64,000 nt of DNA from Marinobacter guineae (lineage in GTDB: Bacteria; Pseudomonadota; Gammaproteobacteria; Pseudomonadales; Oleiphilaceae): positions 591,030-655,029 of the forward strand of contig NZ_KZ319340.1 in assembly GCF_002744735.1 (NCBI RefSeq), given 5' to 3'. The notes under the pieces are model-generated. The model saw nothing but the letters and a program-made list of their open reading frames with translations, made no database searches and was not told the DNA's origin. This document shows, in pieces, positions 30,414 to 37,541 of the stretch. The translations under genes and the position numbers were made by a program. The number at the start of each line of letters is the position of its first letter. Position 1 is the first letter of the stretch.

Positions 30414-32177
30414 GTGAGCGTCGAATTCCGGTTACTTCCTTTCCTCAGTTTTCTTGTTCTGCCGTTCCTGCCAGTTGCAGCTACGGCAGCGTCAGCCTGT
30501 GGTGAGCCAGCCACGGCTATTTCTGCTGTCCAGGGTAACGGCCCCGTCTCTGCGCTCACCGGCCAGACGGTAACGGTGGAGGGCATACTTACCCAGGACT
30601 CCCGCTCAAAAGGTGGGTTTGGCGGCTTCTATCTGCAACAGGCAGACCATCAGACCGACAACAACCCGGCCACCTCTGAAGCGGTTTTCGTCTATACCAA
30701 TCGGGATACCGGACAACCCGGCATGCGCCTGCGAGTAACCGGCAAGGTGAGGGAATTTCACGGACTCACCGAGCTGGTAGCGGTGCGGAGCATCCGGATG
30801 TGCGGCCTGGAAACGAAGCCGGAGCCGGTCACCATCGAGCTGCCCTGGTCCATGAATCCCGAGAGCCTGGAAAACATGAGGGTGATCTTCCGCTACCCCC
30901 TGACAGTGGTGGATAACTACAACCTGGCGAAATACGGCGAACTGGCATTGGCGGCATCGGATCAGGTCCAGCCCACCGAATACCTGTCACCCGGGCAGCA
31001 GGCACACCGACGGTCTGCCAGCCACCGCCAGAACCGTGTGTTGCTCGACGACAACCAGTCCGTCCGGGATCCCAGGCCGGTACCCTGGCCACCCATGGGG
31101 CTGTCACCATCAACCACCGTGCGGGCCGGTGACCAGATCGACCGACTCGCTGGCATTCTCGATTTCCGCTTCGACGCCTGGCGAATCCAACCGGCGAAAG
31201 ATCCCCGGTTCCTTGCCGCCAACCCTCGAAAAAAGGCACCTCCACGTCCGCCGGGCGATTCTGTGCGGGTGATGGCCCTGAATCTTGGAAACTTCTTCAA
31301 CGGAAATGGCCAGGGCGCTGGCTTTCCAACCCCGCGAGGCGCTGAAAGCAGCGCTGAGTTTCGCGAGCAGCGACAGCGCCTGATTCAGACCCTTCAGGAG
31401 CCAGATCCAGACATCCTGGCGGTTGCCGAACTGGAAAATGACGGCTATGGCTCCGCCAGTGCAGTCGCCGGGCTGGCCCGTTTTCTGGGGAATCACTGGG
31501 GATTTATCAGCACTCCGGGTAACGACGGTGACGACGAAATCCGTACCGCCTTGCTATACCGCCGCGACCGGATCGTTCCAGTTGGTGCGGCCGCCCGCCT
31601 GACCGACGGTGTCTTTCGATCCGGAGGCCGACCCCCTCTGGCACAGGATTTCCGGCGTACCGTCGGTGAGCAGACGGTCAGGATTATTGTCCCCCATCTG
31701 AAATCAAAATCCTGCCGGGGCGCCGTGGGCGAAGATCAGGATCAATCCGACGGGCAGGGTTGCTATGCCAGCCGGCGGGTCGCCGAAGCCAGGGCCCTGG
31801 CCAACTGGCCCGGTGCCAATTCCCGGGACACCCGATCCGCCGGAACCCTGATTGTCGGTGACCTCAACAGTTATGCCCGTGAGCAGCCTCTCTCCGTTCT
31901 GTCCAGGGCCGGTTTTGCCAGCATGGTGCACCAGTTCCACCCCTGCACTCGCGCTAACTGCCCACACTACACCTATCGCTACAAGGGCGAGAAAGGCTCT
32001 CTGGATTATGCCCTGGCCTCCAAAAGCCTCCGACCACTGGTACTCCAGGCCCAGACCTGGCTGATCAATTCCGATGAACCCCGGGCGCTCGGATATCAGG
32101 GCATTGTCCCATCCGGCCAGCAAGGGCCCTGGCGATCCTCCGACCACAACCCGGTAATTGTCGACCTCAAGCTCTGA
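30414..32177 (+). CDS. Secreted endonuclease/exonuclease/phosphatase-family nuclease (ExeM/NucH-like)
   Basis: 587 residues from a GTG start. Signal peptide (LLPFLSFLVLPFLPVAATA, residues 7-25), then an OB-fold-like region (about 45-130: LTGQTVTVEGILTQD...GGFYLQQ), and a C-terminal EEP nuclease domain (about 285-587: VMALNLGNFF, PDILAVAELENDGYG with the metal Glu, PHLKSKSC, VGDLNSYA, GSLDYALAS, SSDHNPVIVDL with the final Asp-His). This is the architecture of extracellular DNases such as ExeM, which degrade DNA for phosphate or disperse biofilm. Paired Cys residues fit export. It is likely cotranscribed with the WYL regulator. Confidence 0.9.
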   Translation: MSVEFRLLPFLSFLVLPFLPVAATAASACGEPATAISAVQGNGPVSALTGQTVTVEGILTQDSRSKGGFGGFYLQQADHQTDNNPATSEAVFVYTNRDTGQPGMRLRVTGKVREFHGLTELVAVRSIRMCGLETKPEPVTIELPWSMNPESLENMRVIFRYPLTVVDNYNLAKYGELALAASDQVQPTEYLSPGQQAHRRSASHRQNRVLLDDNQSVRDPRPVPWPPMGLSPSTTVRAGDQIDRLAGILDFRFDAWRIQPAKDPRFLAANPRKKAPPRPPGDSVRVMALNLGNFFNGNGQGAGFPTPRGAESSAEFREQRQRLIQTLQEPDPDILAVAELENDGYGSASAVAGLARFLGNHWGFISTPGNDGDDEIRTALLYRRDRIVPVGAAARLTDGVFRSGGRPPLAQDFRRTVGEQTVRIIVPHLKSKSCRGAVGEDQDQSDGQGCYASRRVAEARALANWPGANSRDTRSAGTLIVGDLNSYAREQPLSVLSRAGFASMVHQFHPCTRANCPHYTYRYKGEKGSLDYALASKSLRPLVLQAQTWLINSDEPRALGYQGIVPSGQQGPWRSSDHNPVIVDLKL

Positions 32178-32188
32178 GAAAAACCGGC

Positions 32189-32209
32189 AATTGGCCTTTC
32201 GGGCCAATT
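32189..32209 (+). terminator. Hairpin downstream of the nuclease gene
   Basis: AATTGGCC and GGCCAATT form an 8-bp stem with loop TTTCG, 12 nt after the nuclease stop. The following run (ATTCC) is weak in U, so termination is only likely. Confidence 0.5.
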
Positions 32210-32312
32210 ATTCCGTCAGCGAAGTCATGGGGGAATGCATCCTGAGGCGTCATAATCTGAAGCGCCAAACGATCCGCGAAATAACAAGAACAGAACCACA
32301 CGAGGAAACCCC

Positions 32313-33386
32313 ATGCGCGCCTCAGTATCAACGGCACAGGATCTGGGCATGCCGGCCATTTACCTGCACCTTCTGGCCGAACTGCTGAACACCATTGGTG
32401 TTGATGAGCGGGACCTTCTGCTCCGGGTCGGGCTGGACCCCGTCAGACTGGAATCCACCGAACTCCGGGTCAGCCAGACCCAGGCCAGCGAGTTTGTCAC
32501 CCGGGCCATCATCGAAAGCGGAGAGCCCGGGCTCGGTATCATGCTCGCCCGGGAATTGAAGCTTCCGCTCCATGGAGCTTTGGGAACCGCCATCATGAGC
32601 AGTCGCACCCTGAATGAGGCCATGGAGTTGATGACCCGGTATCTCACGCTGCGGGTACCTCACCTTCAGATCAGCAAGCGCGAAGACCGCAACCTCGCCT
32701 GGTACCTCGTGACCTGCGATATCGACCTCGGGCCGCTGCACGGCTTCATTATGGATGCCATGCTGTTCGGTTGCGTTTCCATGGGAGCCCAGTTGACCGG
32801 ATCGGTCGTTGACGGCTTGCGGATTCTTAGACGGGGCCCGGAACCCGCCTATTTTCAGCGGTTTCGCTCACAGATACCGGTGCCGGTGGAATTTGGTGGC
32901 ACCGACAATGCCCTGGTGATTCCCGTCTCCAGGCTTAGCCTGCCCGTGCGGTTCACCGACGACCAGCTGGCCGCTTCGTCCCGGGCCCAATGCGAAGAGG
33001 CATTACGGCAGCTGACCGAGGACGCCGGATTCGCCTGTCGGGTACGACGGGTTATTGAAACCAGCCATCCGTTCCCACCGAAACTCGCCCGGGTTGCCGG
33101 CACTCTGTTTGTCTCCGAGCGGACACTCAAGCGCCGGTTGCAGGAGGAAGAGGCCAGCTTCCAGCAGCTGGTGGATCGGGTCCGCCTGGAGCGGGCGAGA
33201 GACCTGCTACGGAACACCACCATGACTCTTAGCCAGATTGCTGATGCCATGGGTTACGCCGATGCCGCCAATTTTACCCGGGCCTTCAAGCGCTGGACCG
33301 ACACCAGCCCGAGCCAGTACCGAAATGCTTCGAAGGCCTCTGGCGCCATGCCAGCGCCAACGCGCCGGATATTGGCAGCCGGGTAG
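32313..33386 (+). CDS. AraC-family regulator with arabinose_bd-type N-terminal domain
   Basis: 357 residues. The N-terminal 190 resemble the PF12625 ligand domain found in OruR/ArgR-like and lipid-responsive AraC proteins (GEPGLGIMLARELKLPLHGALGTAIMSSRTLNEAMELMTRYLTLR, in part). The C-terminal 100 carry the double helix-turn-helix (LARVAGTLFVSERTLKRRLQEE and LSQIADAMGYADAANFTRAFKRW). GGAAA precedes the ATG. No obvious target is adjacent; the downstream queE is convergent with its stop directly abutting. Confidence 0.9.
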   Translation: MRASVSTAQDLGMPAIYLHLLAELLNTIGVDERDLLLRVGLDPVRLESTELRVSQTQASEFVTRAIIESGEPGLGIMLARELKLPLHGALGTAIMSSRTLNEAMELMTRYLTLRVPHLQISKREDRNLAWYLVTCDIDLGPLHGFIMDAMLFGCVSMGAQLTGSVVDGLRILRRGPEPAYFQRFRSQIPVPVEFGGTDNALVIPVSRLSLPVRFTDDQLAASSRAQCEEALRQLTEDAGFACRVRRVIETSHPFPPKLARVAGTLFVSERTLKRRLQEEEASFQQLVDRVRLERARDLLRNTTMTLSQIADAMGYADAANFTRAFKRWTDTSPSQYRNASKASGAMPAPTRRILAAG

Positions 33387-34043
33387 TCAGTCGATACCGA
33401 TAATCTTGTGCATTTGCAGGGTCAGACGCCATTGCGGGTGAGCCAGACAGTATTCCGTCGCAAGGTGGGTATTGCTTTGCTTGACGCCATCAACACTACC
33501 CTCCGGCGCTGAAGGCGATGCCATCGGGGAAAGAAAGTAGTGACTGGCCCGGATATGCAGGAACCTCTCCGGCATCGCCAGGGGCTGCGGGTACACCAGT
33601 TTCAGCTCGTCACAGGCTTCGACAACCACCGGCGCATCGGCCTTGGGGCTGACACACAGCCAGTCAATTCCAGCGGGGGCTGGCAGGGTGCCGTTGGTTT
33701 CCACGCCGACTTCAAATCCCTCCCGGTGGAACGCCTCTATCAGGGCAGTGTCGAGCTGCAACAGAGGTTCGCCGCCGGTACAGACCACATACGGTTTTCC
33801 GGGCGCATTCGGCCAGAGGCTGCGAACATGCCGGGCCAGGGCTTCCGGGGACTCAAAACGGCCTCCGTTCTGGCCATCGGTGCCAACGAAATCCGTGTCA
33901 CAGAAATTACAGACCGCACTGGCACGGTCTTTCTCCCTCCCGGTCCACAGATTGCACTTGCTGAATCGGCAGAAGACGGCGGCACGGCCGGCCTGAGCGC
34001 CCTCACCCTGCAAGGTATAAAAGGCTTCCTTAACCCGGTACAT
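33387..34043 (-). CDS. queE: 7-carboxy-7-deazaguanine synthase
   Basis: 218 residues, radical SAM enzyme of queuosine synthesis that converts CPH4 to CDG. The C-x14-C-x2-C cluster loop characteristic of QueE is present (CNLWTGREKDRASAVCNFC), and VVCTGGEPLLQ and VETNGT follow. The ATG shares one base with the queC stop, so the two are coupled. Confidence 0.96.
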   Translation of the reverse strand: MYRVKEAFYTLQGEGAQAGRAAVFCRFSKCNLWTGREKDRASAVCNFCDTDFVGTDGQNGGRFESPEALARHVRSLWPNAPGKPYVVCTGGEPLLQLDTALIEAFHREGFEVGVETNGTLPAPAGIDWLCVSPKADAPVVVEACDELKLVYPQPLAMPERFLHIRASHYFLSPMASPSAPEGSVDGVKQSNTHLATEYCLAHPQWRLTLQMHKIIGID

Positions 34044-34708
34044 CAGCGACTGTCCTCGTACTCGAGAGGATCTGTAACGCCATTGGCAGCGAACGCCTCA
34101 AGCCGCTCCACACACGAGCCACAGCGGCCACAGGCACGCTCGCGACCGTTATAGCAGGTCCATGTCTGTGAATAGTCCAGCCCGAGACGGAGACCTTCGG
34201 CCAGGATCTGGCCCTTGTCCATGGCCATGAAGGGCGCCTCAATGCCCACCGGTTCATAGTTGGCTACCCGGCACACTGCATCCATTTTTGCCACGAATTC
34301 CGGGCGGCAATCCGGATAGATGGCATGGTCACCACCGTGGGCGCCGTACCACACGGTGCCGCCGCCCACTGTCACCGCATACCCGGTCGCAAGGGACAAA
34401 AGGATCATGTTGCGGTTGGGCACCACGGTGGCCTTCATGCTTTCCTCTTCATAGTGCCCTTCGGGCACATCCCGATCGGAGGTCAGCGACGATCCGGACA
34501 TCACCTCGCTCATGGCACGGATATCAATCACCTTGTGGGGAATGCCCTGGGTTTCACACACCGAACGGGCGTATTCCAGTTCCCGGACGTGCCGCTGCCC
34601 GTAATTGAAGGACAGGGCATGGACCCTGCAACCACGAATTCTGGCCAGGTGCAGCAGCGTGTAGGAGTCCATGCCTCCGGAATAGATTACAACCACGGTG
34701 TCAGTCAT
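34043..34708 (-). CDS. queC: 7-cyano-7-deazaguanine synthase
   Basis: 221 residues from the ATG at 34708 (GGGGAG 6 nt upstream). The PP-loop SGGMDS binds ATP, and the C-terminal [15 protein letters not shown] holds the structural zinc. QueC converts CDG to preQ0. With queE it forms a two-gene queuosine unit; queD and queF are not in this window. Confidence 0.96.
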   Translation of the reverse strand: MTDTVVVIYSGGMDSYTLLHLARIRGCRVHALSFNYGQRHVRELEYARSVCETQGIPHKVIDIRAMSEVMSGSSLTSDRDVPEGHYEEESMKATVVPNRNMILLSLATGYAVTVGGGTVWYGAHGGDHAIYPDCRPEFVAKMDAVCRVANYEPVGIEAPFMAMDKGQILAEGLRLGLDYSQTWTCYNGRERACGRCGSCVERLEAFAANGVTDPLEYEDSR

Positions 34709-34785
34709 TCGGGCTCCCCGTATGGTTCGATTCGAATTCGGCTGGTTTACTGTCACGCCCGCTACCTGTTGCTGTCATCGGGCTT

Positions 34786-34809
34786 TTACAATGAATGGAC
34801 ATATTGTAA
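34786..34809. promoter_or_regulatory. Inverted repeat between queC and the exonuclease gene
   Basis: TTACAAT-N10-ATTGTAA is a perfect 7-bp inverted repeat between divergent starts. Read on the minus strand, TACAAT is a fair -10 for queC. Such symmetry could reflect a divergent promoter pair or an operator; no regulator is identified. Confidence 0.4.
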
Positions 34810-34893
34810 CAGTGCAGGCACAGGTTGGGTTCGCGTCTCGGGTTCGGGGCGGGTAAACTCAGCGAAAAACAACTCATCATCTACACTAAATCC

Positions 34894-35427
34894 ATGACCA
34901 CTATCCGCCCGGCATTTATCGATTTCGAGGCATCCAGTCTTGATCTGATCGCAAGCTACCCAATTGAGGTAGGCATCTGTATGCCGGACGGCACCCTGCA
35001 CAGCTGGCTGATCTGTCCGCACGTGTTGTGGCAAGACTGGTCGGAGAGCGCTGAAAAGATTCACGGTATTTCCCGCCAGACGCTTGAGGCAGAGGGCGTT
35101 GCGGCCAGTGAAGTGGCTCACGCCCTGAATGAGCTGCTACCGGAACAGGTATTTTGCGATGCCTGGACCTTCGACAGCTTCTGGTTACACCGATTGTTCA
35201 GGGCAGCCCGTATCAGACCCAGTTTCCAGCTTGAATCTATCTCGGCGCTTCTGGACTCGCGGCAGCTAAGGCACTGGTCCGCCAAGCGCCAGCAGGTGAT
35301 CTCAGAACTCGGCTTGCCAGTGCACCGGGCGGCCAATGACGCCCTGATCCTCCATAAAACCTGGGAATGGATCGCCCTGGCAGAAGACTCCGCACTGCCA
35401 CTGGCTGGTCACAGCCGCCAGGCCTGA
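34894..35427 (+). CDS. DEDDh 3'-5' exonuclease-like protein (DnaQ fold)
   Basis: 177 residues from the ATG at 34894. Metal-binding motifs: FIDFEAS (D, E), CDAWTFDSFW (D), and HRAANDA (H-x4-D), the full DEDDh set. It is a stand-alone exonuclease domain without polymerase or RNA-binding parts. Substrate (RNA or DNA) cannot be told. An upstream in-frame ATG at 34825 is less likely since the conserved fold begins just after the chosen start. Confidence 0.85.
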   Translation: MTTIRPAFIDFEASSLDLIASYPIEVGICMPDGTLHSWLICPHVLWQDWSESAEKIHGISRQTLEAEGVAASEVAHALNELLPEQVFCDAWTFDSFWLHRLFRAARIRPSFQLESISALLDSRQLRHWSAKRQQVISELGLPVHRAANDALILHKTWEWIALAEDSALPLAGHSRQA

Positions 35428-35442
35428 TCACTTACCCGGAAA

Positions 35443-35682
35443 TCAGTGTCTGATGCGGCGGGATCGCAGTGCGATGACTTCCAGGCCATCACGCATGGTG
35501 TTGAGTGTCCAGTAGGTCACCAGAGCCATCAGGCCGGCACCAGCCACCGTGAAGACAAAATCGTCGCCCACCACCTGTCGCTGTGCTACCAGCAGGTAAA
35601 GACCCAGTGCAACGATCAGGGCGAGCTCAATAAAAACATGGGAACGGAACTTTTTGCTTGCAGATCCGGCTTCGTCGGGCAT
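35443..35682 (-). CDS. Small membrane protein of unknown function
   Basis: 79 residues with two hydrophobic helices (about 15-35 and 42-60) and a basic end (RSRRIRH). Not recognised. The ATG at 35682 has a poor ribosome site; a TTG five codons upstream lies directly against AGAGG, which is too close, so the start is unsure. It is convergent with the exonuclease gene. Confidence 0.65.
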   Translation of the reverse strand: MPDEAGSASKKFRSHVFIELALIVALGLYLLVAQRQVVGDDFVFTVAGAGLMALVTYWTLNTMRDGLEVIALRSRRIRH

Positions 35683-35798
35683 TTTGCTAGATTTCAACCT
35701 CTGTCTGTCGAAATAAATGAATGGTTAGTATGCGAATTATCACCGGAACAGGGTCGGAAATCTGTACGAATTAGTGGCTACGAGGTTTCCACTACGCC

Positions 35799-35826
35799 AA
35801 AAAAAACGCAGCCATAAAGGCTGCGT
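35799..35826 (-). terminator. Minus-strand intrinsic terminator with no gene in front of it
   Basis: On the minus strand ACGCAGCC and GGCTGCGT form an 8-bp stem (35806-35826) followed by eight T (plus-strand A run 35799-35806). The plus strand lacks a T-run after the stem, so termination acts on minus-strand transcripts. No coding sequence lies on that strand between here and the 90-aa gene at 36225, so it may end a small RNA. Confidence 0.6.
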
Positions 35827-35845
35827 ATAAAGGAGAGATCCATCA

Positions 35846-35867
35846 ACTGCCTGGCGCGGCAGGCAGT
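35846..35867. other. Perfect 8-bp stem-loop in the intergenic region
   Basis: ACTGCCTG (35846-35853) and CAGGCAGT (35860-35867) flank loop GCGCGG. It lies 20 bp upstream of the minus-strand terminator, so it would be an internal hairpin of any small RNA ending there. Confidence 0.45.
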
Positions 35868-36015
35868 CAGGATTGCACAACGTAAAACACGTGACGGTCG
35901 GAATTATGCCAACGTGGTATAAGGCCGTCTGTAAGGGTTTGCCGAAGATGGCGGGCTATTGCAAACGGCCCGTTAGCCTATACACTGGTAGTCGAACCGA
36001 AACACAAGAGCCGAT

Positions 36016-36105
36016 ATGACCAGAATGATTCCACAGTTCATTGCTTACACAGCCGCAGGTTGCCACACAGGGCAGTCTGCTCGCGCGATGGTGAAAGACA
36101 TCTAA
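36016..36105 (+). CDS. Small ORF (29 aa), possible leader peptide
   Basis: ATG at 36016, stop TAA at 36103, preceded by AAGAG at 5 nt spacing. The peptide begins MTRMIPQFIAYTAAGCH and is not recognised; it has no run of a single amino acid as in the trp or his leaders. Its stop lies about 14 nt before the first of several mutually exclusive hairpins that end in a strong terminator ahead of the 90-aa gene. Expression is unproven. Confidence 0.4.
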   Translation: MTRMIPQFIAYTAAGCHTGQSARAMVKDI

Positions 36106-36118
36106 CGGCTTTCGGTCA

Positions 36119-36196
36119 GTCCCGGGAGCCTTTGTAGCGACCGGGTCAGCTTCTCCGCGAAACCCCGGTCGCCTTCGGCACCGGGGTTTTGTTTTT
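36119..36196 (+). promoter_or_regulatory. Attenuator-like leader with competing hairpins
   Basis: Four segments can pair in exclusive ways. GCGACCGGG (36137-36145) is perfectly complementary to CCCGGTCGC (36164-36172), but the latter also belongs to the 5' arm of the terminator (AAACCCCGGT, 36160-36169) that pairs with ACCGGGGTTT (36180-36189). In addition GTCCCGG (36119-36125) can pair, with one mismatch, to CCGGGTC (36141-36147), freeing the terminator. This 1:2, 2:3, 3:4 arrangement is that of a classical attenuator. The trigger is unknown. Confidence 0.5.
36160..36196 (+). terminator. Strong intrinsic terminator in front of the 90-aa gene
   Basis: AAACCCCGGT-C-GCC-TTC-GGC-ACCGGGGTTT forms a long GC-rich stem with a bulged C, followed by TGTTTTT. 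It stops 28 nt before the start codon of the next gene on the same strand, so it either ends a small transcript or controls read-through into that gene. Confidence 0.85.
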
Positions 36197-36224
36197 GCAG
36201 CCGCAAAACGACAAGGAGAACATC

Positions 36225-36497
36225 ATGAAAAGACATCCTACAACACGAGCAGCGAACCAGCCCATGAACAATCGCCAGGGGCCGATCAAGCCTCCTGAGA
36301 AGCTGCCGCTGCTGGATGCTATTTGCAAAAAACTGAATCAGCGCGTCAACCTGGATGACGAGCAGCGGGTGCTGGGTGTATACGAGCGGGGCTGGATCTT
36401 CAAGGGGGTTCTGGGCAACCTGAACGACGCAGAGGCGCGGTACGTCAGGGCACTGGCCACCCGCTATGACTCCTGGATTGCACGGCAGGTCGCGTAA
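36225..36497 (+). CDS. Conserved-looking small protein of unknown function (90 aa)
   Basis: Starts at the ATG at 36225 behind AAGGAGA with 6-nt spacing, the best ribosome site in this region. Soluble, basic N-terminus (KRHPTTRAANQPMNNRQG), then a helical part (LPLLDAICKKLNQRVNLDDEQRVLGVYERGWIFKGVLGNL in part). The ending RYDSWIARQV suggests an intact protein. Not recognised. It is preceded by the terminator-like leader and is convergent with the response-regulator gene. Confidence 0.75.
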   Translation: MKRHPTTRAANQPMNNRQGPIKPPEKLPLLDAICKKLNQRVNLDDEQRVLGVYERGWIFKGVLGNLNDAEARYVRALATRYDSWIARQVA

Positions 36498-36507
36498 GCG
36501 CCCTGCT

Positions 36508-36546
36508 CAGGGCCTGAATCGGTTAGTGGCGCCGGTTCAGGCCCTG
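36508..36546. terminator. Inverted repeat at the convergent gene ends
   Basis: CAGGGCCTGAA (36508-36518) and TTCAGGCCCTG (36536-36546) are an exact 11-bp inverted repeat with a 17-nt loop. It covers the last codons of the response regulator and the space after the 90-aa gene. No U-run is present on either side, so it may act as an mRNA-end stabiliser rather than a terminator. Confidence 0.4.
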
Positions 36547-36936
36547 CATCATGGCCGTGTCTCCCCCGTGGACCATGGCGTAGTTATTCACCACATCATG
36601 AATCTTCTCCTGAGAGTAGGGCTTCACGACGTAACCGTTAGCGCCGGCACTTATGGCCCGCTGAATACTCTCAATGGAATCGTCGGCCGTCACCAACACA
36701 ATATGCTGCTCCTCACGGCTACGCTTGAACTCCAGCATCAGCTCGTGGCCATCGCCGTCAGGCAGGCCCAGATCCAGTAAAATGATCTGGAACTCCTGGG
36801 CTTCAAAAGCCGCCCTGGCTGAGCCCGCATCGACGCATTCGGCCACCTGCGTTGCCCCGGCGTTGTAGAGCATCTCCACCAGCCGCTCTCTCATCACCGG
36901 CTCGTCTTCCACTACCAACACTCTGAGATCCGTCAT
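36523..36936 (-). CDS. Single-domain response regulator
   Basis: 137 residues, one receiver domain only: acidic pair E10/D11, phospho-acceptor D55, T83 and K105 are all in place. No output domain, so it works through protein contact, as CheY or Spo0F do. It lies 12 nt after a four-helix membrane protein gene and about 600 nt after a hybrid kinase with two receivers and an HPt, which is the likely phosphodonor. Confidence 0.92.
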   Translation of the reverse strand: MTDLRVLVVEDEPVMRERLVEMLYNAGATQVAECVDAGSARAAFEAQEFQIILLDLGLPDGDGHELMLEFKRSREEQHIVLVTADDSIESIQRAISAGANGYVVKPYSQEKIHDVVNNYAMVHGGDTAMMQGLNRRH

Positions 36937-36948
36937 GGTTTGCTCCTG

Positions 36949-37506
36949 TCACGCTGTTGGGTCGTTGCCTGTGCGCCGGGGCAGATCCAGTGGCGCAGGG
37001 CGGGGCTGGTCCGGCTCCCTGAGATCCGAACGGATCGATACATCCTGCAGCCCGGTAAGTGATTCCTCCATACCAAATCGGGTCAGGATATTGCTGATGC
37101 TCACCGCCGTTGTGTACAGGGAGATGGCGATGATCAGCAGAATCGGCTGAACAAAGGTAACAAAGCCGGGCACATCGGAACTTCCCAGTATACTCAATAT
37201 CAAAATGATTGCCGGGCCAAGCACCACAAACAGGGTAAGTGCGATAAAGAAAACAATGCGTTCCTTGTAGCGCCCCAGATCCCGGTTGGTCACCAGCCCG
37301 AGCACAAACTTTCCAATGGCAAGACCCGCCAGAATGGCAGCGGCAATACTCAGATCCGGTCGCAGCAGGGTTTCGTACAACCGGCCTTCCCACAGCCGCT
37401 GCATGCCAATGATCAGAAAGGGAAAGAGAACGAACAGGATGTCCGCGTAGGTCCCGTACATCATACTGAGGGAATGGTGCTCTCGGCGTTCCGGAAGTTC
37501 ACTCAT
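36949..37506 (-). CDS. Four-helix membrane protein of unknown function
   Basis: 185 residues. Four hydrophobic segments at about 18-38, 53-72, 84-107 and 116-138, and a cytoplasmic tail rich in Asp, Arg and Pro (from about 145). Not recognised. It is sandwiched between a hybrid histidine kinase (35 nt upstream) and a response regulator (12 nt downstream), so it probably belongs to the signalling system, perhaps as a sensor accessory. Confidence 0.75.
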   Translation of the reverse strand: MSELPERREHHSLSMMYGTYADILFVLFPFLIIGMQRLWEGRLYETLLRPDLSIAAAILAGLAIGKFVLGLVTNRDLGRYKERIVFFIALTLFVVLGPAIILILSILGSSDVPGFVTFVQPILLIIAISLYTTAVSISNILTRFGMEESLTGLQDVSIRSDLREPDQPRPAPLDLPRRTGNDPTA

Positions 37507-37541
37507 TGCGTTGTTCCTGTTGGTTATTCACGGGTCAGATC

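Noticed and set aside
34709..34893. preQ1 riboswitch upstream of queC
   Set aside because: No pseudoknot-type preQ1 pattern or conserved aptamer core could be recognised in the leader; only a simple inverted repeat is visible.
36146..36328. Minus-strand frame opposite the 90-aa gene and terminator
   Set aside because: No ribosome site, and it covers the plus-strand terminator and a gene with a strong ribosome site; treated as a shadow.
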